A DNA stretch of 53,937 nucleotides, from assembly GCA_036499395.1 (NCBI GenBank), contig DASYDW010000107.1, forward strand, positions 1 through 53,937. The letters are read 5' to 3'. The stretch is from Pirellulales bacterium. Lineage in GTDB: Bacteria > Planctomycetota > Planctomycetia > Pirellulales > JACPPG01. Shown piece after piece: positions 17,236-27,010 of the stretch. Within the stretch, counting starts at the first letter, position 1, and the number at the start of each line of letters is the position of its first letter. A model generated the notes under the pieces. It was not told the origin of the DNA. It did not search any database and worked only from the letters and a program-made list of their open reading frames with translations. The position numbers and the translations under genes are program-made.

Positions 17236-18399
17236 CTAAGCTGCTGCACGACCTACCGTGCTGGCCGTGGCAAATCGCGTGACGTGCGCCACGACCTCGT
17301 GTTGATCTTCGAGTGACAGATCGAAATAAAACGGCAACCGCAGCAATCGGCCGGCCAGATTTTCGGTCACTGGCAGATCACCCGCCCGATAGCCGAAGCT
17401 TTCGCCCATCGGCGACAAGTGCAACGGCACATAATGAAACACGGCGCCGATGCCGTCCTGCTTCAAACTGGCCATTAGTGCATCGCGCGTCGGACAGTCG
17501 GGCAGCAGCACATAGAACATGTGGTAATTCGTTTGGCAGGTGGCGGGCAGTTTTGCCAGCGAGAGCAGCCCCATTGCCGCCAAGGGCTTGAGCAGCCGCT
17601 CGTAGTTTTCGAAGAGCATGCGGCGCCGGTCAGAGACCTCGGCCAGCATTTCTAATTGCGCCAACAGGAACGCCGAACACAGCTCGCTGGGAACGTACGA
17701 GCTGCCCACGTCGACCCAGGTGTACTTGTCGACCATGCCGCGAAAAAACCGGCTGCGGTTGGTCCCTTTTTCACGAATGATCTCGGCCCGTTCGATCAGC
17801 TCCGGCGTGTTGATGCACAAGGCACCCCCTTCGCCGCAGACGTAGTTCTTGGTTTCGTGAAAGCTGTAGGCGCCGAGATGGCCAATCGCGCCCAGGGCGC
17901 GGTCTTCGTACGTGGCGTTGACTCCTTGGGCGGCATCCTCGACGACCAGCAGTCCGTGCCGTTCGGCGATTTCCATGATCCGATTCATGTCACAACCGAC
18001 GCCGGCGTAGTGCACGGGGCAGATCGCCTTGGTGCGCGGTGTGATCGCGTCCTCGATCAGGTCTTCGTCAATGTTCAACGTGTCGCGGCGGACGTCGACG
18101 AAAACCGGTTTCGCTCCCAAGCGTACGAATGCGTTGGCGGTCGAAACAAAGGTGTACGACGGCAGAATTACTTCGTCGCCGGCCCGCAGGTCGCACAGAA
18201 TGGCAGCCATTTCCAAGGCCGCGGTGCAACTGGGGGTCATCAGCACTTTGGGAATGTCGAACTCGCGTTCCAGCAGCCGGGCGCATTGCTGTGTGAAGTG
18301 TCCGTCGCCGGCAATCTTGCCGGCTGCGACGGCTTGGGCGATGTAGTACATCTCCTTGCCGGCAATGAACGGCTTATTAAAGGGAATCCGTGGGAGCAT
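17236..18399 (-). CDS. wecE: dTDP-4-amino-4,6-dideoxygalactose transaminase (WecE/RffA-like)
   Basis: 387 residues; WecE of E. coli is about 376. This PLP-dependent DegT/DnrJ/EryC1-family sugar aminotransferase converts dTDP-4-keto-6-deoxyglucose to dTDP-4-amino-4,6-dideoxygalactose using glutamate. Similarity to WecE runs over the whole length: IPFNKPFIAGKE at the N terminus, TPSCTAALEMAA, SYTFVSTANAFV, EDAAQGVNATY with the pyridine-binding Asp155, and SFHETKNY with the Schiff-base Lys184, then REKGTNRSRFFRG. ATG at 18399 starts exactly at the conserved region; the open frame 35 codons further upstream has no family sequence. It heads the minus-strand sugar operon and is divergent from a membrane-protein gene. 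Confidence 0.85.
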   Translation of the reverse strand: MLPRIPFNKPFIAGKEMYYIAQAVAAGKIAGDGHFTQQCARLLEREFDIPKVLMTPSCTAALEMAAILCDLRAGDEVILPSYTFVSTANAFVRLGAKPVFVDVRRDTLNIDEDLIEDAITPRTKAICPVHYAGVGCDMNRIMEIAERHGLLVVEDAAQGVNATYEDRALGAIGHLGAYSFHETKNYVCGEGGALCINTPELIERAEIIREKGTNRSRFFRGMVDKYTWVDVGSSYVPSELCSAFLLAQLEMLAEVSDRRRMLFENYERLLKPLAAMGLLSLAKLPATCQTNYHMFYVLLPDCPTRDALMASLKQDGIGAVFHYVPLHLSPMGESFGYRAGDLPVTENLAGRLLRLPFYFDLSLEDQHEVVAHVTRFATASTVGRAAA

Positions 18400-18738
18400 A
18401 TCGCTGGCTTCCGTGCCGCGGTCGATTTGAAACTGTTTCTGCCCGCTGCGCCCGCGAGCGCTGCTAGCAGCCGATGGGATTCCCCCTGAACCGTTGTCGT
18501 CCAACGTTCACGTCCATTTATCGCCCGGGCTCTGGCAAAACTTGCGGATTAGTTCGACTTGCGCGATTTTTGAACATGAGACGCCGCTGGCACCGCAATC
18601 AGCGCGACTGTGGTAGCACGGCAAACTGTGACGCCGTGTTGCTGGCAGAGTGTGGCCGATTAATCCGCAAGTTCGGGAATCTTTGACCCGATACGAGTCG
18701 ACGACGGCGCTATCGCTGCGCCCAGCTCTTGAGCGCGC
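18400..18738. other. divergent intergenic region
   Basis: These 339 bases separate the WecE-like gene (minus) from a membrane protein (plus) and should hold both promoters. No strong hexamer pair is evident. The striking content is the 13-base inverted repeat element at 18539-18673, listed separately. Confidence 0.5.
18539..18673. repeat. 135-base element closed by a perfect 13-base inverted repeat
   Basis: AACTTGCGGATTA at 18539-18551 and TAATCCGCAAGTT at 18661-18673 are exact reverse complements. The interior contains shorter hairpins, for example CACGGC paired with GCCGTG (about 18617-18636). This fits either a miniature inverted-repeat element or a multibranched structured RNA. No flanking target duplication is visible. 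It ends 65 bases before the ATG at 18739. Confidence 0.5.
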
Positions 18739-20652
18739 ATGCCCGAGGCATTACGGCCGATGCAAGCCAGTTTCAAAACGCAGACCGAGCATGCTCCGCG
18801 CCGCATGAAGCGCCTGCGCGCATCCGTGGCCTTGTTGGTCGCCGGCTTCGAGCGGTTCGCGCGGCGTGCGCCGGCTCGTTTTTCTCTGCTGACCGTGGCG
18901 GGCCTGTTTGCGCTAGCGCTAGTGACACTCTCGCCCAGTTACGACACCAAGGATGATCCCTGGATGGCGATGTTCGCCGCCGGCAAGGGGGCGTCTCTCG
19001 CGCCTGATGAACATCTGGTCTTCACGAACGTCGTGATCGGCCTGGCGCTGAAGTTCCTCTATACGGCGCTACCTGCCGTTGCCTGGTACGGGTTGTATCT
19101 CGCCGCGACGCAGTATTTGGCCCTCTCCGCGATTCTGTATGCGGTGATCGCGTCAGGCTATTCACGGCTGCGACTGGCCCTCTTCGCGCTGTTCTTCGCC
19201 ATCGTGGGCATTGTCTATTTCAATAACGTGCAATACACCTCGACCGCCGCCCTGGCAGCCCAGGCGGGTCTGTTGCTATGGCTGGTTTCCGTAGAAGGAC
19301 GGCAATCGAATCCTCGATCTTCGATGATCGCTCAGCTTGCTTGTGGCGTGGCGCTGCTTGTGCTGGCGTCGCTCATCCGCCTGGAATCGATGATCGGCAC
19401 CGTGCTGATCGCCGCTCCGGCCGTTGCCGTCACAATATGGCCGCTGCGCAAGGGCACGCTGATGCGCTTGATGGCGAGTGCCGCGCTGGGGGCAGTCGTG
19501 GTCTTGGGCTTTGCCGTGTATCACGACGCGTACTACAACCGCGATCCGGGCTGGCGCGAGTTTCTGCGGTTCAATAAGACCCGCGTCAAATTCAACGACT
19601 ATGGCTGGACGCGATACACACCGGAAACGGCGCACGTCTTCGACGCCGTGGGCTGGAGCGAAAACGACCATGCCCTGATCGCGGACTGGTTCTTCGACAA
19701 TGCGCAGGTGTACAGCGAAGCGCACCTCGAGCGGGTGCTGGAGAGCTATCCCTGGCCTCAGCGCCGTCAGACGCCGGCGCATCACTGGCGATCCGTGCGT
19801 GACATGCTGCTGGATAAATCGCTGTGGCCCTCGATGCTAGCGGCGCCACTACTGATTTGGTGCCTGGCGCGAACGCAACGAAACGTGCTCATGCTCGCGG
19901 TGACGAGCGTGCTTATTGTCGCGATCCTCTGCGGCGTGGCCATTTTTCTTAAGCCCCCTCCGGGGCGCGTCTACTTTCCGGCCCTGACATTTCCGCTGGT
20001 CTTGGCGCTGATGAACAGCCGCGCGAGTGTGGACTGGCCACGGCGCAGATTTCCCGCGTTGGCCGTGCGTTGTTTCATTACACCGGTGACGTGGTTTCGG
20101 CCGGGCGCCCGGGTCTTGTTGCACCCCACGCTGATCCATGCCGTCTTGATCGTGGCCGTGGTGGGCACCGTGATGGCGGCCAATCGTCAACTGCGCCGCA
20201 GCCGCACGATGCAGGCCGCACGCCATGCGTTTTACGAGACCGTGGCTCGCATCGCGCCCCAGGATGACCAACTGTATGTGGCGTTCGGCAAATACTGCCG
20301 GTATGACGCGCTGTCGCCGTTCGACAGTTTTGAAAAGCTGAAGAACTTTCATCTGTTCATCGTGGCCTGGCCGCAGCGGACACCGATTTGCGAAGCGATC
20401 AAACAGCGCTTCGGAGCGAGCGACGTATTGCGCGCCGCGCTTGATTGCCAGAATGTGCGGCTATTGGTTGATCCGTCGACGCGTCCGTTGTGTGAGCAGT
20501 ATCTGCGCGAGCACTATCGCCAGTCGATTCAATTCGCTGAATTCGAAGACCGTTGCGGAGATCGCTTTGAATTGGCTGGTCGAGACGTGGCGCTGTTGGC
20601 ACGCGGCAAAGCTCCCACTTCAAAGGAACAAGCGCCTAAGCGGTACCGCTGA
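18739..20652 (+). CDS. polytopic membrane protein of unknown function
   Basis: 637 residues with about ten predicted transmembrane segments between residues 50 and 490 (for example LLTVAGLFALALVTL, LALFALFFAIVGIVYF) and a soluble C-terminal domain of about 150 residues. A loop after the first helix reads YDTKDDPWMAMFAAGKG and could be the acidic periplasmic loop of a GT-C-like enzyme, but no family motif is secure. Alternative starts exist at internal ATGs (MQASFK, MKRLRA) a few codons downstream. It is divergent from the WecE-headed sugar operon, and a related topology is found in the protein at 11706-13349, so a role in surface glycan assembly is plausible but not shown. Confidence 0.6.
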   Translation: MPEALRPMQASFKTQTEHAPRRMKRLRASVALLVAGFERFARRAPARFSLLTVAGLFALALVTLSPSYDTKDDPWMAMFAAGKGASLAPDEHLVFTNVVIGLALKFLYTALPAVAWYGLYLAATQYLALSAILYAVIASGYSRLRLALFALFFAIVGIVYFNNVQYTSTAALAAQAGLLLWLVSVEGRQSNPRSSMIAQLACGVALLVLASLIRLESMIGTVLIAAPAVAVTIWPLRKGTLMRLMASAALGAVVVLGFAVYHDAYYNRDPGWREFLRFNKTRVKFNDYGWTRYTPETAHVFDAVGWSENDHALIADWFFDNAQVYSEAHLERVLESYPWPQRRQTPAHHWRSVRDMLLDKSLWPSMLAAPLLIWCLARTQRNVLMLAVTSVLIVAILCGVAIFLKPPPGRVYFPALTFPLVLALMNSRASVDWPRRRFPALAVRCFITPVTWFRPGARVLLHPTLIHAVLIVAVVGTVMAANRQLRRSRTMQAARHAFYETVARIAPQDDQLYVAFGKYCRYDALSPFDSFEKLKNFHLFIVAWPQRTPICEAIKQRFGASDVLRAALDCQNVRLLVDPSTRPLCEQYLREHYRQSIQFAEFEDRCGDRFELAGRDVALLARGKAPTSKEQAPKRYR

Positions 20653-20954
20653 CATAGTGCGTAATCGCACGACGGCCTTACAAGAAGAAGCTCTCCGCGC
20701 AACGTCAAGTCACGTTTCCAGCCACCTTGTGTCCAGCCCTTTGAACAATCTCAATCGTTAGAAATCGCAGGGAATCGGCTCGTATTTCGCGAGCGTGCTG
20801 GCGACTGCCCTTGTCGAGAGGCCAGGGTTGCGTAAGCTATTCTTAGCGGACGGACCTTGAGGTCGTGAAAATGGCCATAGCCGGTCGGTCCGCGACGTGC
20901 CCCTAAGACTGCCGAGCGAACGATCGAAGGTTGTAACCTCCGGGAGAATCATCC
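20653..20954. other. 302-base intergenic region
   Basis: A short hairpin (GTGCG at 20657-20661, CGCAC at 20666-20670) follows the upstream gene but lacks a T-run. No convincing promoter was found for the TPR gene; TTGTCG at 20811-20816 has no good partner at normal spacing. Nothing else is apparent. Confidence 0.35.
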
Positions 20955-21386
20955 ATGCCATCGGCAGACGACTCACCCTCTGCGACTCCGCAGGGTAAGC
21001 CCGCGAGCAAGAACGAGCCCTTCGCCAAGGGGCAGCTCGATTTCGATATCGCGTTCTACGAGCGCATCCTGGAGCGTGATCCCACTTACATTGATGTACT
21101 GCGCTGCCAGGGGGAGTTGCTGTCGCGCAAGGGGCTGCACGAGCGGGCCCTGGTGATCGACCGCCGCCTGGCGGAACTGCTGCCGGACGATTTCGTCGTG
21201 CGCTACAACCTGGCCTGCAGCCTGGCTGTGGGGGGCCATAGCCGCGAGGCGATCGTGGCACTCCGCGAGGCCCTCGAGCAGGGCTACGACGATTTCGAGT
21301 ATTTGGAGAATGACGGCGATCTCGATTCGCTGCGTGAAGATCCGGCCTATCGCGCGCTGTTACGCGAATACGGCATTCTGAGCTAG
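20955..21386 (+). CDS. small TPR-repeat protein
   Basis: 143 residues, soluble, no signal peptide. After a low-complexity polar N terminus (about 25 residues) come helical pairs of tetratricopeptide type: AFYERILERDPTYIDVLRCQGELLSRKG, then VRYNLACSLAVGGHSREAIVALREALEQG, with conserved A/G/P positions. It ends in a short acidic helix with DLDSLREDPAYRALL, a common ending in TPR proteins that scaffold complexes. The segments are described here from pattern only; partners are unknown. It stands alone, followed by a 311-base region with two strong hairpins. Confidence 0.75.
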   Translation: MPSADDSPSATPQGKPASKNEPFAKGQLDFDIAFYERILERDPTYIDVLRCQGELLSRKGLHERALVIDRRLAELLPDDFVVRYNLACSLAVGGHSREAIVALREALEQGYDDFEYLENDGDLDSLREDPAYRALLREYGILS

Positions 21387-21697
21387 CTGGCCGCCCCGGC
21401 GCTGGTCTGACTTTCGACACCGTCGGTGCCATGCCTTTTCTGCGCATGCAGAATAGGCATGCCCGAAAGCCAATCTCGGTCGGCATGCTTATCCGCCTGT
21501 GGCGGAAAAGCATGGCAGGTGGCATGCCGACACTCCTCATCAACCGCTAACAATTTCTTAGAACCTTCTGCATTTGTCGCAGTGCCTGCGGCGAACTCGG
21601 TGGCGAACAAGCGCCGGGCTACTGGCGGCTTTTCCACCGGTTTCGTAAATTGCTGCGAGTGTTCTCGTCGCAACCTTGTCAGGCAGATACCAGTCCG
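21387..21697. other. intergenic region with two palindromic hairpins
   Basis: These 311 bases lie between the TPR gene and the nucleoside phosphorylase gene. They hold a pair of GGCATGC-type hairpins (21430-21461 and 21479-21531). The rest, up to the ATG at 21698, shows no gene and no clear promoter. Confidence 0.5.
21430..21531. repeat. tandem GCATGC-type palindromes
   Basis: Hairpin 1 pairs CATGCCTTTTCTGC (21430-21443) with GCAGAATAGGCATG (21448-21461), 13 of 14 matching. Hairpin 2 pairs CATGCTTATCCGCC (21484-21497) with GGCGGAAAAGCATG (21501-21514), 13 of 14 matching, and is enclosed by GTCGGCATGC (21479-21488) and GCATGCCGAC (21522-21531). The shared ends suggest one repeat family inserted twice. 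Confidence 0.65.
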
Positions 21698-22531
21698 ATG
21701 CTCCACCTCGCCGCGCACATCGCCGAAGCTGCCAGCTTCATTCGTTCACAGTGGGATCGCCCGGCTCGCGTCGGCATCATTCTGGGCACAGGGCTCGGGG
21801 GCTTGGCGCGCGAGATTACTGATCAGACGACGATCCCTTACGAATCGATCCCACACTTTCCGCGCTCGACTGCCATCAGCCACGCCGGGCAACTGGTCTG
21901 TGGCAATCTCGCGGGCGTCAGCGTCGTGGCCATGGAAGGGCGCTTTCACACCTACGAAGGTTATTCGCAGCAGCAGCTCACGTTTCCCGTGCGCGTGATG
22001 AAGGCGTTGGGCGCCGATACGCTGATCGTTTCGAACGCTTGCGGTGGCATGAATCCGTTCCATCATCGTGGTGACATCATGGTCATTGACGACCATATCA
22101 ATCTGCTGGGGGACAACCCGTTGATCGGCATCAACGACGATGCCCTTGGCCCGCGCTTCCCGGACATGTCCTGCCCCTATGATCCGGCTTTGATCGAATG
22201 CGCGCTCGAGATCGCCCGCCGCGAGAACTTTATCGCCCACCGCGGTGTCTATGTAGCAGTGACAGGGCCGAACCTGGAAACCCGGGCCGAGTATCGATTC
22301 TTGCGCACAATCGGAGCTGACGTGGTCGGCATGTCAACCGTGCCCGAGGTGATCGTGGCCGTGCATGCGAGCATGCGTGTGCTAGGGCTGTCGGTGATCA
22401 CCGACATGTGCTTTCCAGACGCGCTCGAGCCGGCCAACATCGACATGATTCTGGCCACGGCGGCCGAAAGCGAGCCGAAGCTGCGTGCAATCGTGCTGGG
22501 AGTGCTGGGGCGGATCGCGGGCGAACGCTAG
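21698..22531 (+). CDS. purine nucleoside phosphorylase (trimeric family)
   Basis: 277 residues, the usual size. It cleaves purine nucleosides with phosphate to give base and (deoxy)ribose-1-phosphate in purine salvage. Phosphate- and nucleoside-binding motifs are present: ILGTGLGGL (28-36), H-containing FPRSTAISHAG, GRFHTYEGY, VSNACGGMN, GPNLETRAEY with E194, and GMSTVPEVIVA. At the position equivalent to human Asn243 this protein has Asp236 (VITDMCF), a difference linked in mutagenesis studies of the human enzyme to acceptance of adenosine. ATG at 21698 is chosen over an in-frame start 48 bases upstream because homology begins at MLHLAAH. Confidence 0.88.
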   Translation: MLHLAAHIAEAASFIRSQWDRPARVGIILGTGLGGLAREITDQTTIPYESIPHFPRSTAISHAGQLVCGNLAGVSVVAMEGRFHTYEGYSQQQLTFPVRVMKALGADTLIVSNACGGMNPFHHRGDIMVIDDHINLLGDNPLIGINDDALGPRFPDMSCPYDPALIECALEIARRENFIAHRGVYVAVTGPNLETRAEYRFLRTIGADVVGMSTVPEVIVAVHASMRVLGLSVITDMCFPDALEPANIDMILATAAESEPKLRAIVLGVLGRIAGER

Positions 22532-22721
22532 ACGGTGCAATCGTGTCTTGTTCAAGCGGTTTGTCCATAAATCCAGCCGGTGGTGGCGCGATTCTGCCGC
22601 CGCGTTCGTACGGTACCGGCACGCTTCCCCCGATTGATAAATCGCCCCCTGGCTGCTCTAGTGGGCTATTCTGTCCGGCCGGCCGTGGGCCGGTTGTTCG
22701 TTTTCGCTCGAAGAATCGCCT

Positions 22722-25700
22722 ATGTTTAGCCCTACGCCTACTGCCGATTTTCCCAAGCTCGAAATCAAGATCATCAAATTCTGGCGCGAGCATGCTATTT
22801 ACGCAAAGTCGCTGCAACGGCGCGAGGGGGCACCAAAATTCGTCTTCTACGAAGGCCCCCCGACAGCCAACGGTATGCCGCATCCGGGGCACTGCCTGAC
22901 CCGTTCGATCAAGGACGTTTTCCCGCGCTATCAGACCATGCGCGGCCGTTATTGCGAGCGCAAGGCCGGCTGGGACACGCACGGGCTGCCCGTCGAAGTC
23001 GAGGTTTGCAAGGAACTGGGCATCCACTCGAAGGAAGAGATCGAGAAACATGGCATTGAGGACTTCATCCACCGCTGCCAGCAAAGCGTGTGGCGCTACA
23101 TGCAAGAGTGGGAACGGCTCACCGAACGGATCGGCTTCTGGATTAATCTCGATCATGCCTACGTAACGTACCATCAGAGCTATGTCGAAAGCGTCTGGTG
23201 GTCGCTGAAGAATCTTTTCGACCGCGGGCTGCTCTATCAGGGGCATAAGATCGTCTGGTGGTGGGCCCAAGGGGGGACCGCACTCAGCTCGGGCGAAGTC
23301 GGCCAGGGCTATCGCGAGGTCGCGGATCCGAGCGTCTACGTGCGCTTTCCGCTGGTGCCCGATGAGAAAACAAAACAGCTCGGGCTCGACGACGACACCA
23401 GCCTACTGGTTTGGACCACCACGCCCTGGACATTGCCCAGCAATCAATTCGCCGCCGTGCATCCCGGGCTGGAATACTCGGTCGTCGTTGACGAGCACGA
23501 AGGCGTGAAGCATAAGCTCATAGTCGCCTCGGCCCTGGTCGAAACGTTGGCCGAGAAGGTTAAGCGTGAGCTACACGTTGAGACGAAGCTGATGGGGGAT
23601 AGGCTTCTCGACCGAAGTTACGTGCCACCGTTCAATTGGTTTTATCCTGACGGTGGGACGATGATGAAGGAGTCGGTAGCGGGTACTCAAATCCTTGACC
23701 GTGAACTCACGGGAGGAGGACGATTAAGACCATGTTGGAGAATTGTTCCGGGAAACTTCGTTTCGACTGACAGTGGAACCGGTGTTGTCCACATCGCGCC
23801 GGCATTTGGCGAAGACGATTTTGAAGTCCTTTGCGTTGAGGAAGATCGCTTCGAACATATGCAAGGGCCGACCTTGATATGTCCTGTCGGGCCAAACGGT
23901 CAGTTCACTGTTGAAGCGACGCGCGAATATCAAGGCCGCTGGGTGAAGGAGTGCGATCGTGATATCTCGCGCGAGCTGCGGCATCGCGGACTGCTGTGGC
24001 ATCAAGAACAGTATTTGCACGATTACCCGTTCTGCTGGCGGGCTGATGAAGACCCGTTGATTCAATACCCGCGCAAAAGTTGGTTCATCAAGACGTCGCA
24101 GTTCAAAGAGCAGATGCTTGCCAACAACGAGCAGATCAATTGGCTGCCCGAGCACATCAAGGACGGCCGCTTCGGCAACTTCCTGGCGACGAACGTCGAC
24201 TGGGCCTTGTCGCGCGAGCGCTATTGGGGGACGCCGCTGCCGATTTGGATTTGCGAGTGCTGCAACGACGAGGGTTCAACGGCGAGGGATTTCGAGCACA
24301 CCAAAGAAGCCGTCGGCAGCTACGCCGAGCTTCTAGCAAAACCAGGCGTGCGCGGCACGGAAGCTTGGGATTTGGCAAAGGAAAAGTTTCCGAATCTCGT
24401 CGAGGATCTTAGGATCCATAAGCCGTACATCGACGAAATCACCTACGATTCGCCATGCTGTCCTGGTCGGCGAATGAGACGGGTGCCGGATGTTATCGAC
24501 TGCTGGTATGACTCGGGTGCCATGCCCTTCGCACAGTGGGGTTATCCTGCAGCTTATGGAGCCGAAGTATTCCAGGAGAATTTTCCAGCTGATTTCATCA
24601 GCGAGGCGATCGATCAAACGCGCGGCTGGTTTTACAGCCAGTTGGCGATTAGCACGCTGCTGTTCGGCGAGCGCCCGAGGAACGATGAGCCTTGGGAAAA
24701 CATTCAACACGAATCTCGATTTGGCAGCAAGATTCTCCAAACAGCCGATAACGCAGCTGATTCGCATTCATATCCCCACCCGTTCCGTAATTGCATCGTC
24801 CTCGGGCTGATGCTGGGCGAGGACGGGCAGAAGATGTCCAAGAGCAAGCGGAACTATCGCGAGCCGGGCGAGATCTTCGATCGCTATGGCGCGGACGCGT
24901 TGCGCTGGTACTTCTTCGCCAATCAGCCCCCTTGGACCTCGATCCGCTACAACGAGCAGGCGATCAAGGACAGCATCCCGGAATTCCTGCTGCGGTTGTG
25001 GAACGTCTACAGCTTCCTGGTGATCTACGCCAACATCGACGGGTTCGATCCGGCCAAGTCCCTGGCGGGCGAGGCCGGGCAACTCGCCCCAGAAGATCTT
25101 GCGAAGGCTTCCGACTATCGCCCCGTCGAGAAGCGCAGCGAACTTGACCGCTGGATCATGAGCGAGCTAGCCCGCACGAGCGCCGCCGTGATCGAGCGGA
25201 TGGATGCCTACGACAATTTCAATGCGTGTGCCAAGATCACGGCGTTTGTGGACGCCTTGTCGAATTGGTACGTCCGCCGCAGCCGGGCCCGCTTCTGGAG
25301 CGGTGAAGCTGCCACCAAGGGTTCCGACAAGCTCGATGCGTATTGGACGCTGTACGAATGTCTGCTGACGACGGCCAAGCTTGTTGCCCCGTTCGTGCCG
25401 TTTCTGGCCGAGACGCTATGGCAAGGGCTCGTGGCCGAACCGTTCGGCAAGGGCGCCAGCGAAAGCGTACACCTGTGTGATTATCCAGAGGCACTCGCCG
25501 CGCGCATTGATGAAAAGCTGTCGGCGCGGATGTTGCTCGTGCGCGAAATCGTGTCGCTGGGCCGCAGCGCTCGCATGAATGCCAAGCTGAAGGTCCGCCA
25601 GCCGCTCGCCAAGGTTGAAGTGATCCTGGCCGACCAGACGCATCGCGCCTGGCTCGAAGAGCATGGCGGCCTGATCCGCGACGAACTGAACGTCAAAGAC

Positions 25701-26267
25701 GTCGAATACACCCAAAAGGCCGATCAATACATCAGCTATACCGTGCTACCCGATCTGAAACGCCTCGGCCCACGACTGGGCAAGCAATTGCCCGCTATGA
25801 AAAAGGCACTGGCTGAGGCTGACGCGGCGCAGCTCTTGGCGAAGATGGAAGCCGACGGCGCGGTTACTTTCGATCTGCCTGACGGCCCGGTGTCACTCGA
25901 CGCGCAGGACCTGCAAGTTCGCCTGCAAGCCAAGCCCGGCTGGGCCGCGGCGCAGGGGCCAGCCGCCGTGGTCGTTCTCTCGACCGAGCTCAGCGAATCG
26001 TTGATTGCCGAAGGGCACGTGCGCGATCTGGTGCATTCGATCCAGAACCTGCGACGCGATAGCGGCTGTGAATATACCGACCGCATCGAACTGGGCATCG
26101 TCACCGATAGTCCCGAGCTGCGTCAGGCGATCACCGACTTTGGGGATTATCTGCAAGGTGAAACGCTGTGCGCCAAGATTTCGTTCGAGCCGCTGCCCGG
26201 TGTCGATCCCGTCGAAGCAAAAGCCGCGGGCCAAACCGTGCAAATCTACTTAAAACGCATCACGTAG
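22722..26267 (+). CDS. ileS: isoleucyl-tRNA synthetase
   Basis: 1181 residues, class I, cytoplasmic; charges tRNA-Ile. The HIGH-type motif is HPGH in [14 protein letters not shown] (about residues 48-61) and KMSKS is in [11 protein letters not shown]. The editing (CP1) region has [19 protein letters not shown] and [16 protein letters not shown], and [12 protein letters not shown] marks the anticodon-binding domain. The pattern fits the long, eukaryote-like (type 2) IleRS rather than the E. coli type. It is longer than most type 2 enzymes, partly through an insertion of roughly 35 residues before the [11 protein letters not shown] strand. Segments at about 23.58-23.93 kb and 24.33-24.78 kb use codons (AGA, CGA, TTA, GGA, AGG) rarely seen in the rest of the gene, suggesting a mosaic. 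Confidence 0.93.
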   Translation: MFSPTPTADFPKLEIKIIKFWREHAIYAKSLQRREGAPKFVFYEGPPTANGMPHPGHCLTRSIKDVFPRYQTMRGRYCERKAGWDTHGLPVEVEVCKELGIHSKEEIEKHGIEDFIHRCQQSVWRYMQEWERLTERIGFWINLDHAYVTYHQSYVESVWWSLKNLFDRGLLYQGHKIVWWWAQGGTALSSGEVGQGYREVADPSVYVRFPLVPDEKTKQLGLDDDTSLLVWTTTPWTLPSNQFAAVHPGLEYSVVVDEHEGVKHKLIVASALVETLAEKVKRELHVETKLMGDRLLDRSYVPPFNWFYPDGGTMMKESVAGTQILDRELTGGGRLRPCWRIVPGNFVSTDSGTGVVHIAPAFGEDDFEVLCVEEDRFEHMQGPTLICPVGPNGQFTVEATREYQGRWVKECDRDISRELRHRGLLWHQEQYLHDYPFCWRADEDPLIQYPRKSWFIKTSQFKEQMLANNEQINWLPEHIKDGRFGNFLATNVDWALSRERYWGTPLPIWICECCNDEGSTARDFEHTKEAVGSYAELLAKPGVRGTEAWDLAKEKFPNLVEDLRIHKPYIDEITYDSPCCPGRRMRRVPDVIDCWYDSGAMPFAQWGYPAAYGAEVFQENFPADFISEAIDQTRGWFYSQLAISTLLFGERPRNDEPWENIQHESRFGSKILQTADNAADSHSYPHPFRNCIVLGLMLGEDGQKMSKSKRNYREPGEIFDRYGADALRWYFFANQPPWTSIRYNEQAIKDSIPEFLLRLWNVYSFLVIYANIDGFDPAKSLAGEAGQLAPEDLAKASDYRPVEKRSELDRWIMSELARTSAAVIERMDAYDNFNACAKITAFVDALSNWYVRRSRARFWSGEAATKGSDKLDAYWTLYECLLTTAKLVAPFVPFLAETLWQGLVAEPFGKGASESVHLCDYPEALAARIDEKLSARMLLVREIVSLGRSARMNAKLKVRQPLAKVEVILADQTHRAWLEEHGGLIRDELNVKDVEYTQKADQYISYTVLPDLKRLGPRLGKQLPAMKKALAEADAAQLLAKMEADGAVTFDLPDGPVSLDAQDLQVRLQAKPGWAAAQGPAAVVVLSTELSESLIAEGHVRDLVHSIQNLRRDSGCEYTDRIELGIVTDSPELRQAITDFGDYLQGETLCAKISFEPLPGVDPVEAKAAGQTVQIYLKRIT

Positions 26268-26280
26268 GGTGCCTTCCGTA

Positions 26281-26316
26281 ACCCCTCGCCCCTCAGGGGA
26301 GAGGGCGGGGTGAGGG
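26281..26316. repeat. GGGAGAGGG/GGGTGAGGG palindromic repeat, copy 1
   Basis: A copy of the dispersed element. Inverted arms CCCCTC and GAGGGG-type sequence are followed by the asymmetric tail GGGTGAGGG. It lies between ileS and purN. Confidence 0.65.
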
Positions 26317-26363
26317 AGAATCGCACCGGCGAGCAACGCGTATTTGTTCTTTAAGCAATTTTC

Positions 26364-26993
26364 ATGAGCACTAACCCGCTGAAACTTGTTGTGCTCATCT
26401 CGGGCGGCGGGACGACGCTGCGCAACCTGCTCGAACGGATCGCGACCGGTCAGTTGCCCGCCCAGGTGGTGAAGGTGATTTCCAGCAGTCCGACCGCGGG
26501 CGGATTGCGGTTCGCTGTCGATGCTGGGATTCCGACGCACATCTGCGAGCGAAAGACGTTCGACAGTGACCAAGCGTTCGGCACGGCCGTCTTTTCGGCC
26601 TGCCGCGAAGCGCAGTCCGATCTGGTCGTGATGGCGGGCTTCTTAAAATTCGCGCCGGTGCCGGATGATTTTGCCAATCGAGTGATGAACATCCATCCGG
26701 CCTTGATACCCGCATTTTGTGGGCATGGCGCTTATGGCTTGCGCGTGCATCGCGCCGTGCTTGACTACGGCGCGAAGATTTCCGGCTGCACGGTCCATTT
26801 CGTCGACAATGAATACGACCATGGGCCGATCATTTTGCAGCGCGTTGTGCCGGTCGAAGAAAACGACACGCCCGAGCTGCTGGCGAAGCGCGTCTTCGCC
26901 GCCGAATGCGAAGCTCTGCCCGAGGCGATCCTCCTCTTCGCCGTCGGGCGATTACGAGCTGAGGGGCGGCGGATTCGGGTACTCCCGGCATAA
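26364..26993 (+). CDS. purN: phosphoribosylglycinamide formyltransferase
   Basis: 209 residues, normal length. Transfers a formyl group from 10-formyl-tetrahydrofolate to GAR, the third step of purine synthesis. The substrate phosphate loop is ISGGGTTLRNL (12-22), slightly unusual against the common SGxGSN form. The catalytic triad N109, H111 and D152 is visible in VMNIHPALIP and NEYDHGPI. It stands 96 bases after ileS with a palindromic repeat in between, and converges on the next gene with a 17-base gap. Confidence 0.9.
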   Translation: MSTNPLKLVVLISGGGTTLRNLLERIATGQLPAQVVKVISSSPTAGGLRFAVDAGIPTHICERKTFDSDQAFGTAVFSACREAQSDLVVMAGFLKFAPVPDDFANRVMNIHPALIPAFCGHGAYGLRVHRAVLDYGAKISGCTVHFVDNEYDHGPIILQRVVPVEENDTPELLAKRVFAAECEALPEAILLFAVGRLRAEGRRIRVLPA

Positions 26994-27010
26994 GCGACGC
27001 ACCACGTTCG

